A model generated the notes under the pieces. It did not search any database. It was not told the DNA's origin and saw nothing but the letters and a program-made list of their open reading frames with translations. The position numbers and the translations under genes are program-made. From Aquabacterium commune (lineage in GTDB: Bacteria > Pseudomonadota > Gammaproteobacteria > Burkholderiales > Burkholderiaceae_C), in NCBI RefSeq assembly GCF_004362855.1, contig NZ_SNXW01000002.1, positions 62,001 to 126,000 on the forward strand: a stretch of DNA of 64,000 nt. The letters run 5' to 3'. Below, in pieces: positions 9,570 to 18,485 of the stretch. Every line of letters begins with the position of its first letter. Position 1 is the first letter of the stretch.

Positions 9570-10007
9570 ATGAAAGGGATTCATTGCATCGCCTTGGCAG
9601 CTTTCCTCGTGCACGCGCAGGGACAAGCCAATGAGGCTGACATCGCGCTGGGCCAGCAGTGGGCCAGATGTGCGCAGAAGGCGAAAATCTTCAGCAAGGC
9701 GAGCAAAGGCGCTGAGGAGGCCAAGAAGTGGAAAGAGATCGCCGCGGTGCATTTCATCTACGCAGAAGCGGCCATGGGAAGCGAGGCCGTGCAGACCGAG
9801 ATGCTCAAAACCGAAGCCGACTTTGCAGTGAGCTCGGCGCTCACCAACAAGGGCACGGCCACAGCCTATCTTTCCAGCCACAGCAAACAGGCCGCGGCTG
9901 ACATCGACGCGTGTGTGGTGTCGCTGGGCCAACACGGCAGCAGGTTCGGCACCAAAGTCGATCAGTTGCTGAAGGAGTTCAAGGCTCGGGAATCACGACC
10001 CAATTGA
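9570..10007 (+). CDS. Small exported protein, unknown
   Basis: This 145-residue product starts six bases after the PEP-CTERM gene and is probably co-transcribed. It has a short signal peptide (GIHCIALAAFLVHAQGQA, cleavage near 20). The mature part is mostly helical and charged (AEEAKKWKEIAAVHFIYAEAAMG) with two Cys, one near 34 and one near 113. No catalytic motif or family was recognised. It could be a periplasmic partner of the PEP-CTERM protein, but only proximity suggests this. Confidence 0.55.
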   Translation: MKGIHCIALAAFLVHAQGQANEADIALGQQWARCAQKAKIFSKASKGAEEAKKWKEIAAVHFIYAEAAMGSEAVQTEMLKTEADFAVSSALTNKGTATAYLSSHSKQAAADIDACVVSLGQHGSRFGTKVDQLLKEFKARESRPN

Positions 10008-10050
10008 CATCTGAGGCCCTGGCCCCTGCTCTGTACACCCGCACCGTCTC

Positions 10051-10503
10051 ATGGACAAAACCTGCACCATCTGCGGCCGCCCGTCCCCTGCCGCGGCCAT
10101 GATCTGCGGCGCCTGCCGCTCATCGTCTTTCCGGTCAAGCAACGAGCCGCATGTGCCCAACGAGGTGCCGCGCGGCGTGCGGCTCAAGAACGGCATGGTC
10201 TCGGTGGCGCTGGTCTGCTACGGCGCCTTCAGCCTTTGGCGCAATGACCTCTACCTGCCACTGGGCAGCCGGCCCAGCGCCTACCCGCGGCCCGGCATCC
10301 ATTTCCAGAACACCTCGCTCACGCTGGTGATCATCGCCATGGCGTTTGCCGTGATCCATCTGCTGGTCGTCATCCTCGACCACCACGACCACAAGCCCAA
10401 CGAACGCGTTTACCGCTTCCTCGGGCAAGCCGCCAAGGTGCTGGGCATGGCCTTCTTCGTGCTGGCCTATGTGCTGGACCTGATCGTGGACGGGCACCGA
10501 TGA
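10051..10503 (+). CDS. Zinc-ribbon membrane protein, unknown
   Basis: The 150-residue protein opens with a four-Cys zinc ribbon, C5xxC8 and C19xxC22 (CTICGRP, ICGAC), then three hydrophobic segments near 48-66, 88-110 and 126-144. A His/Asp cluster (DHHDHK) follows the second segment and could bind metal. Many small bacterial membrane proteins share this plan without an assigned role. It converges with katG. Confidence 0.55.
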   Translation: MDKTCTICGRPSPAAAMICGACRSSSFRSSNEPHVPNEVPRGVRLKNGMVSVALVCYGAFSLWRNDLYLPLGSRPSAYPRPGIHFQNTSLTLVIIAMAFAVIHLLVVILDHHDHKPNERVYRFLGQAAKVLGMAFFVLAYVLDLIVDGHR

Positions 10504-10505
10504 AA

Positions 10506-10536
10506 AAGGCCGAGGCAGCCATGCCGCCCCGGCCTT
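10506..10536. terminator. Hairpin between zinc-ribbon gene and katG
   Basis: AAGGCC (10506-10511) and GGCCTT (10531-10536) flank a GC-rich interior that can pair further. The A-run at 10503-10507 reads as a U-run on the katG strand, so it could terminate katG transcription 20-50 bases after its stop. Confidence 0.5.
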
Positions 10537-10557
10537 CACCTCACGGCCTCGCCGACA

Positions 10558-12845
<2,288 letters not shown>

Positions 12846-12856
12846 TCTGGGAATTG

Positions 12857-12871
12857 CTATGGCCGCCATAG
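12857..12871. promoter_or_regulatory. Candidate OxyR-binding core
   Basis: The 15-base perfect palindrome CTATGGCCGCCATAG contains CTAT-N7-ATAG, the central pair of the OxyR consensus (four tetramers spaced by seven bases). The outer two tetramers are poorly conserved. Its place beside the katG -35 box and the oxyR gene in the same window support the call. It also lies about 30 bases upstream of the arsR -35 box, so it could affect arsR. Confidence 0.65.
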
Positions 12872-12900
12872 GGGCCACTGACCGCAGCGACGGCGCGAGC

Positions 12901-12930
12901 TTGTCAATGCTCCAACACTTCAAGTAAAAT
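12901..12930 (+). promoter_or_regulatory. arsR promoter
   Basis: -35 TTGTCA (12901-12906) and -10 TAAAAT (12925-12930) are separated by 18 bases. The predicted transcription start, six to eight bases after the -10, falls at or beside the arsR ATG at 12937, so the message may be leaderless. No strong ribosome site is visible. Confidence 0.55.
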
Positions 12931-12936
12931 GGAATC

Positions 12937-13260
12937 ATGCAAGATGAAGACATCGTCAAAGCCCTCGGGGCGCTCGCCCAAGCCCACCGACTGCGGGCCT
13001 TCCGCGCCCTGGTAGTCGCCGGTCAGGGCGGTTTGACGCCCGGCGTGCTGATGGAACGCCTCGACATCCCCGCCAACACCCTCTCCTTCCACCTCAAGGA
13101 GCTCACGCACGCCGGCCTGGTCACGCAGACCCGCGACGGGCGCCACCTGATCTACCGCGCGGCCTTCGAGCGCATGAACGCGCTGCTCGGTTTCCTCACG
13201 GCGAACTGCTGCGAGGGTGCGGACTGTGCCGTCCCGACCACCGCACCCTGCGATTGCTGA
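12937..13260 (+). CDS. arsR: Arsenite-responsive repressor ArsR
   Basis: This 107-residue ArsR/SmtB winged-helix protein represses the ars operon until As(III) binds. The recognition helix region is IPANTLSFHLKELTHAGLV (44-62). It lacks the classic ELCVCDL metal site; instead the C-terminus carries C91, C92 and C97 (NCCEGADC) plus C105 and C107. This is the arrangement of the Acidithiobacillus-type ArsR that binds arsenite through a C-terminal Cys triad. It is divergent from katG and first gene of the operon. Confidence 0.92.
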   Translation: MQDEDIVKALGALAQAHRLRAFRALVVAGQGGLTPGVLMERLDIPANTLSFHLKELTHAGLVTQTRDGRHLIYRAAFERMNALLGFLTANCCEGADCAVPTTAPCDC

Positions 13261-13309
13261 CCACACCCTCCCCGCCCCCGCCACGCCACCCACCGCCGAG
13301 GTCCACACC

Positions 13310-13807
13310 ATGTCCGACAAAACGCGCAACGTGCTCTTCATCTGCACGGGCAACTCTGCACGGTCCATCCTGGCCGAGGGCCTGATGAACCAACTCGGCG
13401 GCCCCAAGGGCTTCCGCGCCTTCTCGGCCGGCAGCCACCCCAAGGGCGCCGTGCATCCGCAGGCTCTGCAGACCCTGGCGACCCACCACATCCCCACGGA
13501 CGGGCTGCGCAGCAAAAGCTGGGAAGAGTTCGCCGCGCCCGATGCGCCTCGCATGGACTTCGTCTTCACCGTGTGCGACCAGGCCGCGGGCGAGGTCTGC
13601 CCCGTGTGGCCCGGCCAGCCGATGACCGCGCACTGGGGCCAGCCCGACCCGGCCGTCGCCACCGGCTCGCCCGAAACCCAGGCGCGCGCCTTCGTGGACG
13701 CCTTCGTGACCTTGCAGCGCCGCATCCAGCTGATGCTCGCCCTGCCCCTGGCCAGCCTGGAACGCCTGGCGCTTCAGCAACACATCCAAGACATCGGAAA
13801 GCAATGA
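13310..13807 (+). CDS. arsC: Arsenate reductase ArsC, first copy (phosphatase fold)
   Basis: The 165-residue LMW-phosphatase-fold enzyme reduces arsenate to arsenite. The P-loop is ICTGNSARS with nucleophile C12. C89 (TVCD) and C97 (EVCPVW) fit the redox relay cysteines of thioredoxin-coupled ArsC. Residues SKSWEEFAAPDAP are typical of the family. The start at 13310 follows arsR by 49 bases. A second, divergent arsC follows after four bases. Confidence 0.9.
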   Translation: MSDKTRNVLFICTGNSARSILAEGLMNQLGGPKGFRAFSAGSHPKGAVHPQALQTLATHHIPTDGLRSKSWEEFAAPDAPRMDFVFTVCDQAAGEVCPVWPGQPMTAHWGQPDPAVATGSPETQARAFVDAFVTLQRRIQLMLALPLASLERLALQQHIQDIGKQ

Positions 13808-13811
13808 CACC

Positions 13812-14300
13812 ATGACCACCAACGTCCTGATCCTGTGCACCCACAACTCGGCCCGCAGCGTGCTGAGCGAGGGCATGTTGAACCACCTCGCCCGCCAGTT
13901 GGGCAAGGACGTGCGCGCCTACAGCGCCGGCAGCGCGCCCAGCGGTCGCGTCAACCCCTTCGCCCTGGAGGCCCTCACGAACGCTGGGGTGGATGTGTCC
14001 GAGGTGCGCAGCAAGAGCTGGGACGAGTTCGTCGCCCCCGGTGCGCCGGAGATGCGCATCGTCATCACCGTGTGCGACAGCGCCGCCGCCGAGACCTGCC
14101 CCTACTGGCCAGGCAGCCCGGTGAAGGCGCACTGGGGCTACCCCGACCCGTCCAACGCCGAGCCCGACAAAAAGCCCCAGGCCTTCGAGCTGACCCGCCA
14201 GGCGATTGCCTACCGCATGCTGCAGCTGCTGTCCTTGCCGCTCGAATCCATGGGCAACGCCGAGCTGCAAGCCAAGCTCGAAGCCCTCTACAAGAGCTGA
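13812..14300 (+). CDS. arsC: Arsenate reductase ArsC, second copy
   Basis: This 162-residue paralogue of the preceding gene has nucleophile C9 in LCTHNSARS, where His replaces the usual Gly, and relay cysteines C88 and C96. The two copies share SKSWxEF and TVCD motifs but differ widely elsewhere, so they are not a recent tandem duplication. They may differ in reductant (thioredoxin or glutaredoxin) or one may prefer phosphotyrosine. Confidence 0.88.
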   Translation: MTTNVLILCTHNSARSVLSEGMLNHLARQLGKDVRAYSAGSAPSGRVNPFALEALTNAGVDVSEVRSKSWDEFVAPGAPEMRIVITVCDSAAAETCPYWPGSPVKAHWGYPDPSNAEPDKKPQAFELTRQAIAYRMLQLLSLPLESMGNAELQAKLEALYKS

Positions 14301-14309
14301 GGTCGGCAC

Positions 14310-14993
14310 ATGCCCTTGAACCTCTCTCGACGCCTGCTGGGCGAAGCCCTGGGCACGATGCTGCTGCTGGCCGTGGTGATCGGCTCCGGGATCATGGCGC
14401 AGCGCCTGTGCGGTGGCAACGATGGCCTGGCCCTGCTGGCCAACACCCTGGCCACGGTGGGCGGGCTGTACATCCTCATCGAGGTGTTCGGCCCGGTCAG
14501 TGGCGCGCACTTCAACCCTGCCGTCTCGGCCGTGATGGCCTGGCGCGGTGAGCTGGCCATGGGCGCCCTGCTGCCCTACATCGTGGCGCAACTGCTGGGC
14601 GCCATGCTGGGCGCCTTCCTGGCCCATGCGATGTTCGACCTGCCCATCCTGCAATGGTCGGCCAAGGTGCGCACGGGCAACGGCCAGTGGATCGCCGAGG
14701 CCGTGGCCACGGCCGGGTTGCTGCTGGTGATCTTGCGGGCGCCGGCCAGCCGGGTGGCGGCCATGGTGGCGGCCTACATCGGCGCGGCCTACTGGTTCAC
14801 CGCGTCCACCTCGTTCGCCAACCCGGCTGCGGCCTTTGGGCGCATGTTCAGCGACACCTTCGCCGGCATCGAACCCGCCAGCGCCCCGGGCTTCGTGGCG
14901 GCGCAATTGGTGGGCGCGGCCATCGGCGTGGGCTTGCATGCCGCGCTGGGTCAGCCCGCCACGGCGCCGATAAAGCCCCGAGCCACGCCCTGA
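14310..14993 (+). CDS. aqpS: Aquaglyceroporin-type channel of the ars operon
   Basis: The 227-residue six-helix MIP channel has both half-helix motifs: HFNPAVS (N69-A71) and FANPAAAFGR (N171-A173). The Arg that normally follows the second NPA in the selectivity filter is Ala here, which should widen the pore. Its place between arsC and arsH matches the Sinorhizobium meliloti aqpS arrangement, in which the channel lets arsenite made by ArsC leave the cell. No ArsB or Acr3 pump is present in this operon. Confidence 0.85.
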   Translation: MPLNLSRRLLGEALGTMLLLAVVIGSGIMAQRLCGGNDGLALLANTLATVGGLYILIEVFGPVSGAHFNPAVSAVMAWRGELAMGALLPYIVAQLLGAMLGAFLAHAMFDLPILQWSAKVRTGNGQWIAEAVATAGLLLVILRAPASRVAAMVAAYIGAAYWFTASTSFANPAAAFGRMFSDTFAGIEPASAPGFVAAQLVGAAIGVGLHAALGQPATAPIKPRATP

Positions 14994-15031
14994 GCCTCAC
15001 CCCGACGACACCTGATCTGCACTGACACGCC

Positions 15032-15760
15032 ATGCCCCTGCCCGATCTGCCCAACCTCGACGCCGCCCAGTTCGAGCGCCCCAGCGCCGAGCGCTTCGCC
15101 GAGCACCTCGCCGGTGTGGGCCGCAGCACCCACGCGCCGCGCATCCTGCTGCTTTACGGTTCGCTGCGCGAGCGCTCCTACAGCAAGCTGCTGACCCTGG
15201 AAGCCGAGCGCCTGCTGCAGGCCATGGGCGCCGAAACGCGCGTCTTCGATCCCACCGGCCTGCCCCTGCCCGATGGCGCCCCCGACACCCACCCCAAGGT
15301 GGCCGAGCTGCGCGAAGCCGCGGCCTGGTCGGAAGGCATGGTCTGGACCTCGCCCGAACGCCATGGCGCGATGACCGGCATCCTGAAAGCCCAGATCGAC
15401 TGGATCCCGCTGTCGGCCGGGGCCGTGCGCCCCACCCAGGGCAAGACGCTGGCGGTGATGGAGGTCTCGGGCGGCTCGCAGTCCTTCAACGCGGTCAACC
15501 AGATGCGCATCCTCGGGCGCTGGATGCGCATGCTCACCATCCCCAACCAGTCCTCGGTGGCCAAGGCCTTCCTGGAGTTCGACGAGGCCGGGCGCATGAA
15601 GCCTTCGGCCTATTACGAGCGCGTGGTCGATGTGATGGAAGAGCTGGTGAAGTTCACCCTGCTCACCCGCGACGTCTCGCCCTACCTGGTGGACCGCTAC
15701 AGCGAGCGCCGCGAAAGCGCCGAGGCGCTGTCGGCGCGGGTCAACCAGCGCAGCATCTGA
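15032..15760 (+). CDS. arsH: ArsH, NADPH-dependent FMN reductase of the ars operon
   Basis: The 242-residue flavodoxin-fold protein has the ArsH phosphate-binding loop [11 protein letters not shown] (near 42-52) and [19 protein letters not shown] (near 106-124), with the long N-terminal arm of the family. ArsH oxidises trivalent methyl or aryl arsenicals and reduces quinones or azo dyes; the physiological substrate varies. It is the last gene of the ars operon, 38 bases after aqpS. Confidence 0.93.
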   Translation: MPLPDLPNLDAAQFERPSAERFAEHLAGVGRSTHAPRILLLYGSLRERSYSKLLTLEAERLLQAMGAETRVFDPTGLPLPDGAPDTHPKVAELREAAAWSEGMVWTSPERHGAMTGILKAQIDWIPLSAGAVRPTQGKTLAVMEVSGGSQSFNAVNQMRILGRWMRMLTIPNQSSVAKAFLEFDEAGRMKPSAYYERVVDVMEELVKFTLLTRDVSPYLVDRYSERRESAEALSARVNQRSI

Positions 15761-15819
15761 GCGCGTCGGGAGCGGTTGCGGCGACAATCCCCCCTCCCCG
15801 CTTGCAGGACCTCTGCCCC

Positions 15820-16056
15820 ATGAAAACCTACGACATCGAACTCCAGCGCCTGAAATCCGTGAAGCACGACAAGGGCCTGATCGAAATCGGCGTCGATGCG
15901 CTGGTGCTGCCCCGCCCCGCGCGCGACGAGCACACCGTCACCAGCTGCATCTCGCTGGCCGTGGACGACGCCCGCACCCTGATGATCCTGCTCAAGCAGC
16001 AGATCACCGAGCTGGACAAGCTGAACCCGCGCAGCAGGCGGTCGGGGCGCTGCTGA
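15820..16056 (+). CDS. Small conserved-looking cytoplasmic protein, unknown
   Basis: This 78-residue product (MKTYDIELQRLKSVKHDKGL onward) is soluble and mixed alpha/beta, with codon use like its neighbours. The ATG at 15820 was preferred over an in-frame CTG/ATG-poor stretch upstream. It ends NPRSRRSGRC. I recognise no family. It follows arsH by 59 bases and may be the last cistron of that message. Confidence 0.55.
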   Translation: MKTYDIELQRLKSVKHDKGLIEIGVDALVLPRPARDEHTVTSCISLAVDDARTLMILLKQQITELDKLNPRSRRSGRC

Positions 16057-16072
16057 GCCCCTGACGCTCAGC
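16052..16072 (+). terminator. Hairpin after the 78-residue gene
   Basis: Arms GCTGAGC (16052-16058) and GCTCAGC (16066-16072) form a seven-base perfect stem with loop CCCTGAC, overlapping the stop codon. No U-tract follows, so it is probably a pause or stabiliser, with the stronger terminator at 16211. Confidence 0.35.
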
Positions 16073-16210
16073 CAGCGGATTTCACCCGGGAACCAGCACG
16101 CGTCATGCGACATCTGTTGCATGAACGCCTCACCCAATTGGTCAATGTTCAGCACGTCGACGGCTGGACCATGGACCAGATCATTGCCACTCCTCCCAGC
16201 AGAAAAGACA

Positions 16211-16239
16211 GAAGGCCGCATGTAGCGGCCTTCTCATTT
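16211..16239 (+). terminator. Intrinsic terminator upstream of the IS element
   Basis: Perfect nine-base stem GAAGGCCGC (16211-16219) and GCGGCCTTC (16225-16233), loop ATGTA, followed by TCATTT. It is preceded by AGAAAAGACA and lies 150 bases past the 78-residue gene. It isolates the ars operon from the IS. Bases 16073-16210 hold nothing else convincing. Confidence 0.75.
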
Positions 16240-16261
16240 GGTGCATCTTTCAGCTTGTTAG

Positions 16262-17419
16262 GGAAGGTCTGCACAAATGAGCGCTGACCATGGTTGGGTG
16301 CACTGATATGACCAAACTGGCGACTGAACGTGCCTCTGGCTGGTGTTTTGGGCGCGTTTCGCGCCCATTTCCCATGCTTTGGACGCACTCATGCCAAGCT
16401 CCCGCTCAAACGTTTGCGAACCATCCACAGATTGGCCAACGCAAACAGCGTTTGCAACTGCGCCGTGTTCTTGGCCAGGCCGCGGTAGCGCACCTTCACA
16501 TGACCGAACTGGCGTTTGATGACACGGAATGGGTGCTCCACCTTGGCTCGGATGCTCGCCTTGATGCGCTCGACCTGGTCGGTCAGCGCATCCATGGGGT
16601 CTGCCCTGTCCAGCAGCTTGCGCAAGCCCGGGCGCATGGCCACATGCCACTGCACATCGTCTTTGGCGTCGGGCCGCTTACGCGCCCCTTGGTAGCCAGC
16701 GTCAGCAAACACATCCGTCTCTTGCCCGTGCAGCAAACTGTTGGCTTCGACCACATCGTTGACGTTGCCCGATGTGCCGCGCACGGTGTGCACCAGGCCG
16801 GAATCGGCGTCCACGCCGATGTGAGCTTTCATGCCGAAGAACCACTGCTGGCCCTTCTTGCTTTGGTGCATCTCCGGGTCTCGTTCACCGCTGGCATTCT
16901 TGGTCGAGCTCGGCGCCGAGATCAGCGTGGCATCGACCACCGTGCCGCTGCGCAGCATCAGGCCCTTGGCGCCCAGCAGCAGGTTGACCGTTGCCAGGAT
17001 CCGCTCGGCCAGCTTGTTCTTCTCCAGCACATGACGGAAGCGCAAGATGGTGCTCTCGTCGGGCAGCCGGTCATCCCAGCCGCCCAGGCCAGCGAAGTCG
17101 CGGAACAGCGGCACGTCGTGCAGCGCTTCTTCCATCGCCGGGTCGCTCAGCGTGAACCACTGCTGCATGAAGTGGATGCGCAGCAGCGACTCCACCGGGA
17201 ACGGCGGGCGGCCGCGTTTGCCTTCGGGCATGAATGGCGCGATCTCTGCCGCCAGGGCAGACCACGGCACCACCCGGTCCATCTCGTCGAGGAACTCCCG
17301 GCGGCGCGTGCGCTTCGTCGACGTTCCCAATCCAAGGCTGCTCTGCTTCATGGGCTCAATGGTCTCAGGCAATCAGGCCGGTGCCAAGCACGCGTTCGGG
17401 CGATTTATGCAGACCTTCC
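16262..17419. mobile_element. Complete IS5-family insertion sequence (1158 bp)
   Basis: Terminal inverted repeats GGAAGGTCTGCACAAAT (16262-16278) and its complement (17403-17419) match at 16 of 17 positions and resemble IS5 ends. Both flanks carry TTAG (16258-16261 and 17420-17423), which fits the YTAR target duplication of IS5. One intact transposase gene fills the element on the minus strand. Clean ends, an intact gene and an exact target duplication suggest a recent insertion. Confidence 0.93.
16389..17351 (-). CDS. IS5-family transposase
   Basis: The 320-residue DDE transposase has the N-terminal IS5 helix domain (MEEALHDVPLFRDFAG, ESTILRFRHVLE) and catalytic residues in TVVDATLI (first Asp), VFADAGYQG (second Asp) and KVEHPFRVIKRQFG (Glu). 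The ATG at 17351 (MKQSSLGLG) matches family starts; a TTG 21 bases upstream is also open. The frame is intact, so the element may be active. Confidence 0.93.
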   Translation of the reverse strand: MKQSSLGLGTSTKRTRRREFLDEMDRVVPWSALAAEIAPFMPEGKRGRPPFPVESLLRIHFMQQWFTLSDPAMEEALHDVPLFRDFAGLGGWDDRLPDESTILRFRHVLEKNKLAERILATVNLLLGAKGLMLRSGTVVDATLISAPSSTKNASGERDPEMHQSKKGQQWFFGMKAHIGVDADSGLVHTVRGTSGNVNDVVEANSLLHGQETDVFADAGYQGARKRPDAKDDVQWHVAMRPGLRKLLDRADPMDALTDQVERIKASIRAKVEHPFRVIKRQFGHVKVRYRGLAKNTAQLQTLFALANLWMVRKRLSGSLA

Positions 17420-17445
17420 TTAGCGGACAGAGATCCCGGACGATG

Positions 17446-17547
17446 AGTCTAGATCACCGGGATATGCGATCTGGCCGGAACTGCATGCTGATCGTCTTGC
17501 GGGCCTCGCCAAGTCTAGATCACCGGGATATGCGATCTGGCCGGAAC
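17446..17547. repeat. Pair of identical 36-bp direct repeats
   Basis: Two perfect copies at 17446-17481 and 17512-17547 are spaced 66 bases apart start to start. Each contains AGATCACCGGGATATGCG followed by ATCTGGCCGGAAC. They start 26 bases outside the right end of the IS5 element. Spaced direct repeats of this kind are typical of transposase or recombinase binding sites, for example the ends of IS21-like elements, and this may be the stump of an older element. The 158 bases from 17482 to the antitoxin stop hold no gene. Confidence 0.75.
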
Positions 17548-17640
17548 GCAATCTGGCAGGCCGCGACTCCATTCAGGAGCCATGACCAGCCCCCCCACCT
17601 GCTCTCTGATAAGGGGACTGAACCTCGGTCATGTGATCAG

Positions 17641-17979
17641 TCAGCCCTTGGAAGGAAGACGGCCAGCGAGCGTGAGAGAGGCCCGAAGCATCTCGTTGAC
17701 ACGCGTTTGCCAGCCATCGCCAGAGGCGCGCAGTGCAGTCAAGACATCCGCATCAAGGCGCATCTTCACGGGCTCTTTGACGACAAGCGCAACACTGCCT
17801 GTTGGTCGGCCGCGGCGACGAGCGACGATTTCTGCAGGGGTGTGAACTTGCAGGGCGGCGCCGGACTTTGCTTCCGCCAACGACTCACGCAGGCCTGGCA
17901 GAGCTTGACCAGCATCGGCTTCAATGGCTGCTGCGATCTTGCTCACATCCATGGCCTTCAGTTTCTTCAGCGTGTTCAT
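17641..17979 (-). CDS. Antitoxin with BrnA-like C-terminus
   Basis: This 112-residue protein is encoded four bases after the toxin. The C-terminal segment VKMRLDADVLTALRASGDGWQTRVNEML (here abbreviated; residues about 71-98) is a ribbon-helix-helix like BrnA antitoxins, and the basic ARRRGRPTG stretch precedes it. The N-terminal part (ALPGLRESLAEAKSG) may bind the toxin. It probably neutralises the toxin and represses the operon. The antitoxin is the second gene, the reverse of the usual order. Confidence 0.75.
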   Translation of the reverse strand: MNTLKKLKAMDVSKIAAAIEADAGQALPGLRESLAEAKSGAALQVHTPAEIVARRRGRPTGSVALVVKEPVKMRLDADVLTALRASGDGWQTRVNEMLRASLTLAGRLPSKG

Positions 17980-17983
17980 GACG

Positions 17984-18277
17984 TCAACTCCGTTTGATGC
18001 TCTTTGGCTTCACGTTTTCACGTTCTGCCTTGACATAGACCATCACCAACAGCACGGCCTGATCGTCCACCAGATGGAAGTAGATCACCCGTGCCCCACC
18101 GCGCTTGCCCATTCCTGGGCGTGACCACCGGACCTTGCGTGCACCGTCTGCCCCAGGGATCACATCGCCTGCATCAGGCTCGCTGGCGATGAAGTCAATG
18201 AACGAGGTCCGCTCATCAGCATTCCAAACAGCCGAGGCTTGCTTGATGAACTCTGGCGTCTCAATCACTGTGCGCAT
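17984..18277 (-). CDS. RelE/HigB-like toxin
   Basis: The 97-residue basic protein starts MRTVIETPEFIKQASAVW and has GDVIPGADGARKVRWSRPG and GARVIYFHL, which fit the RelE-like HigB2 group of ribosome-dependent mRNA interferases. The toxin gene comes first, as in higBA. Its likely partner follows after four bases. A 29-base imperfect palindrome lies 27 bases upstream of the start. Activity is inferred from family likeness. Confidence 0.78.
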   Translation of the reverse strand: MRTVIETPEFIKQASAVWNADERTSFIDFIASEPDAGDVIPGADGARKVRWSRPGMGKRGGARVIYFHLVDDQAVLLVMVYVKAERENVKPKSIKRS

Positions 18278-18304
18278 GCATTAAATGTACACCCAATAAA
18301 ATAA

Positions 18305-18333
18305 GTTCCAAAGTCCTGCAAGAACTTTGCAAC
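18305..18333. promoter_or_regulatory. Palindromic operator candidate of the toxin-antitoxin operon
   Basis: Arms GTTCCAAAGTCCT (18305-18317) and AGAACTTTGCAAC (18321-18333) are inverted repeats matching at 11 of 13 positions around a GCA spacer. The following AT-rich stretch toward the toxin contains TTGGAA and TACATT separated by 16 bases as a possible -35/-10 pair. The location suits autoregulation by the antitoxin. Confidence 0.5.
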
Positions 18334-18451
18334 TTGTCGGTGTTTGCGGGCTGGTGTTGATGACGACCATGACGCCTTCATCCTTGCTTCGATCTTCCCG
18401 CAGTCGTCGAAGACCTGGGCATCGATGGCAGTCAGGAGATGCGGTCTGGCG

Positions 18452-18474
18452 AAAACACAAAACGATGGTGTTTT
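18452..18474 (-). terminator. AT-rich hairpin after the ParB-like gene
   Basis: AAAACAC (18452-18458) and GTGTTTT (18468-18474) form a seven-base stem. Read on the minus strand it lies 12-34 bases beyond the ParB-like stop and ends in GTGTTTTCG, so it could end the five-gene operon. Bases 18334-18451 contain no convincing gene. Confidence 0.45.
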
Positions 18475-18485
18475 GACATGCCCAG

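Noticed and set aside
16105-16287. 60-codon open frame crossing the terminator and IS left end
   Set aside because: It runs through a strong hairpin and into the IS5 inverted repeat, so its C-terminus is made by the insertion. No family likeness was seen.
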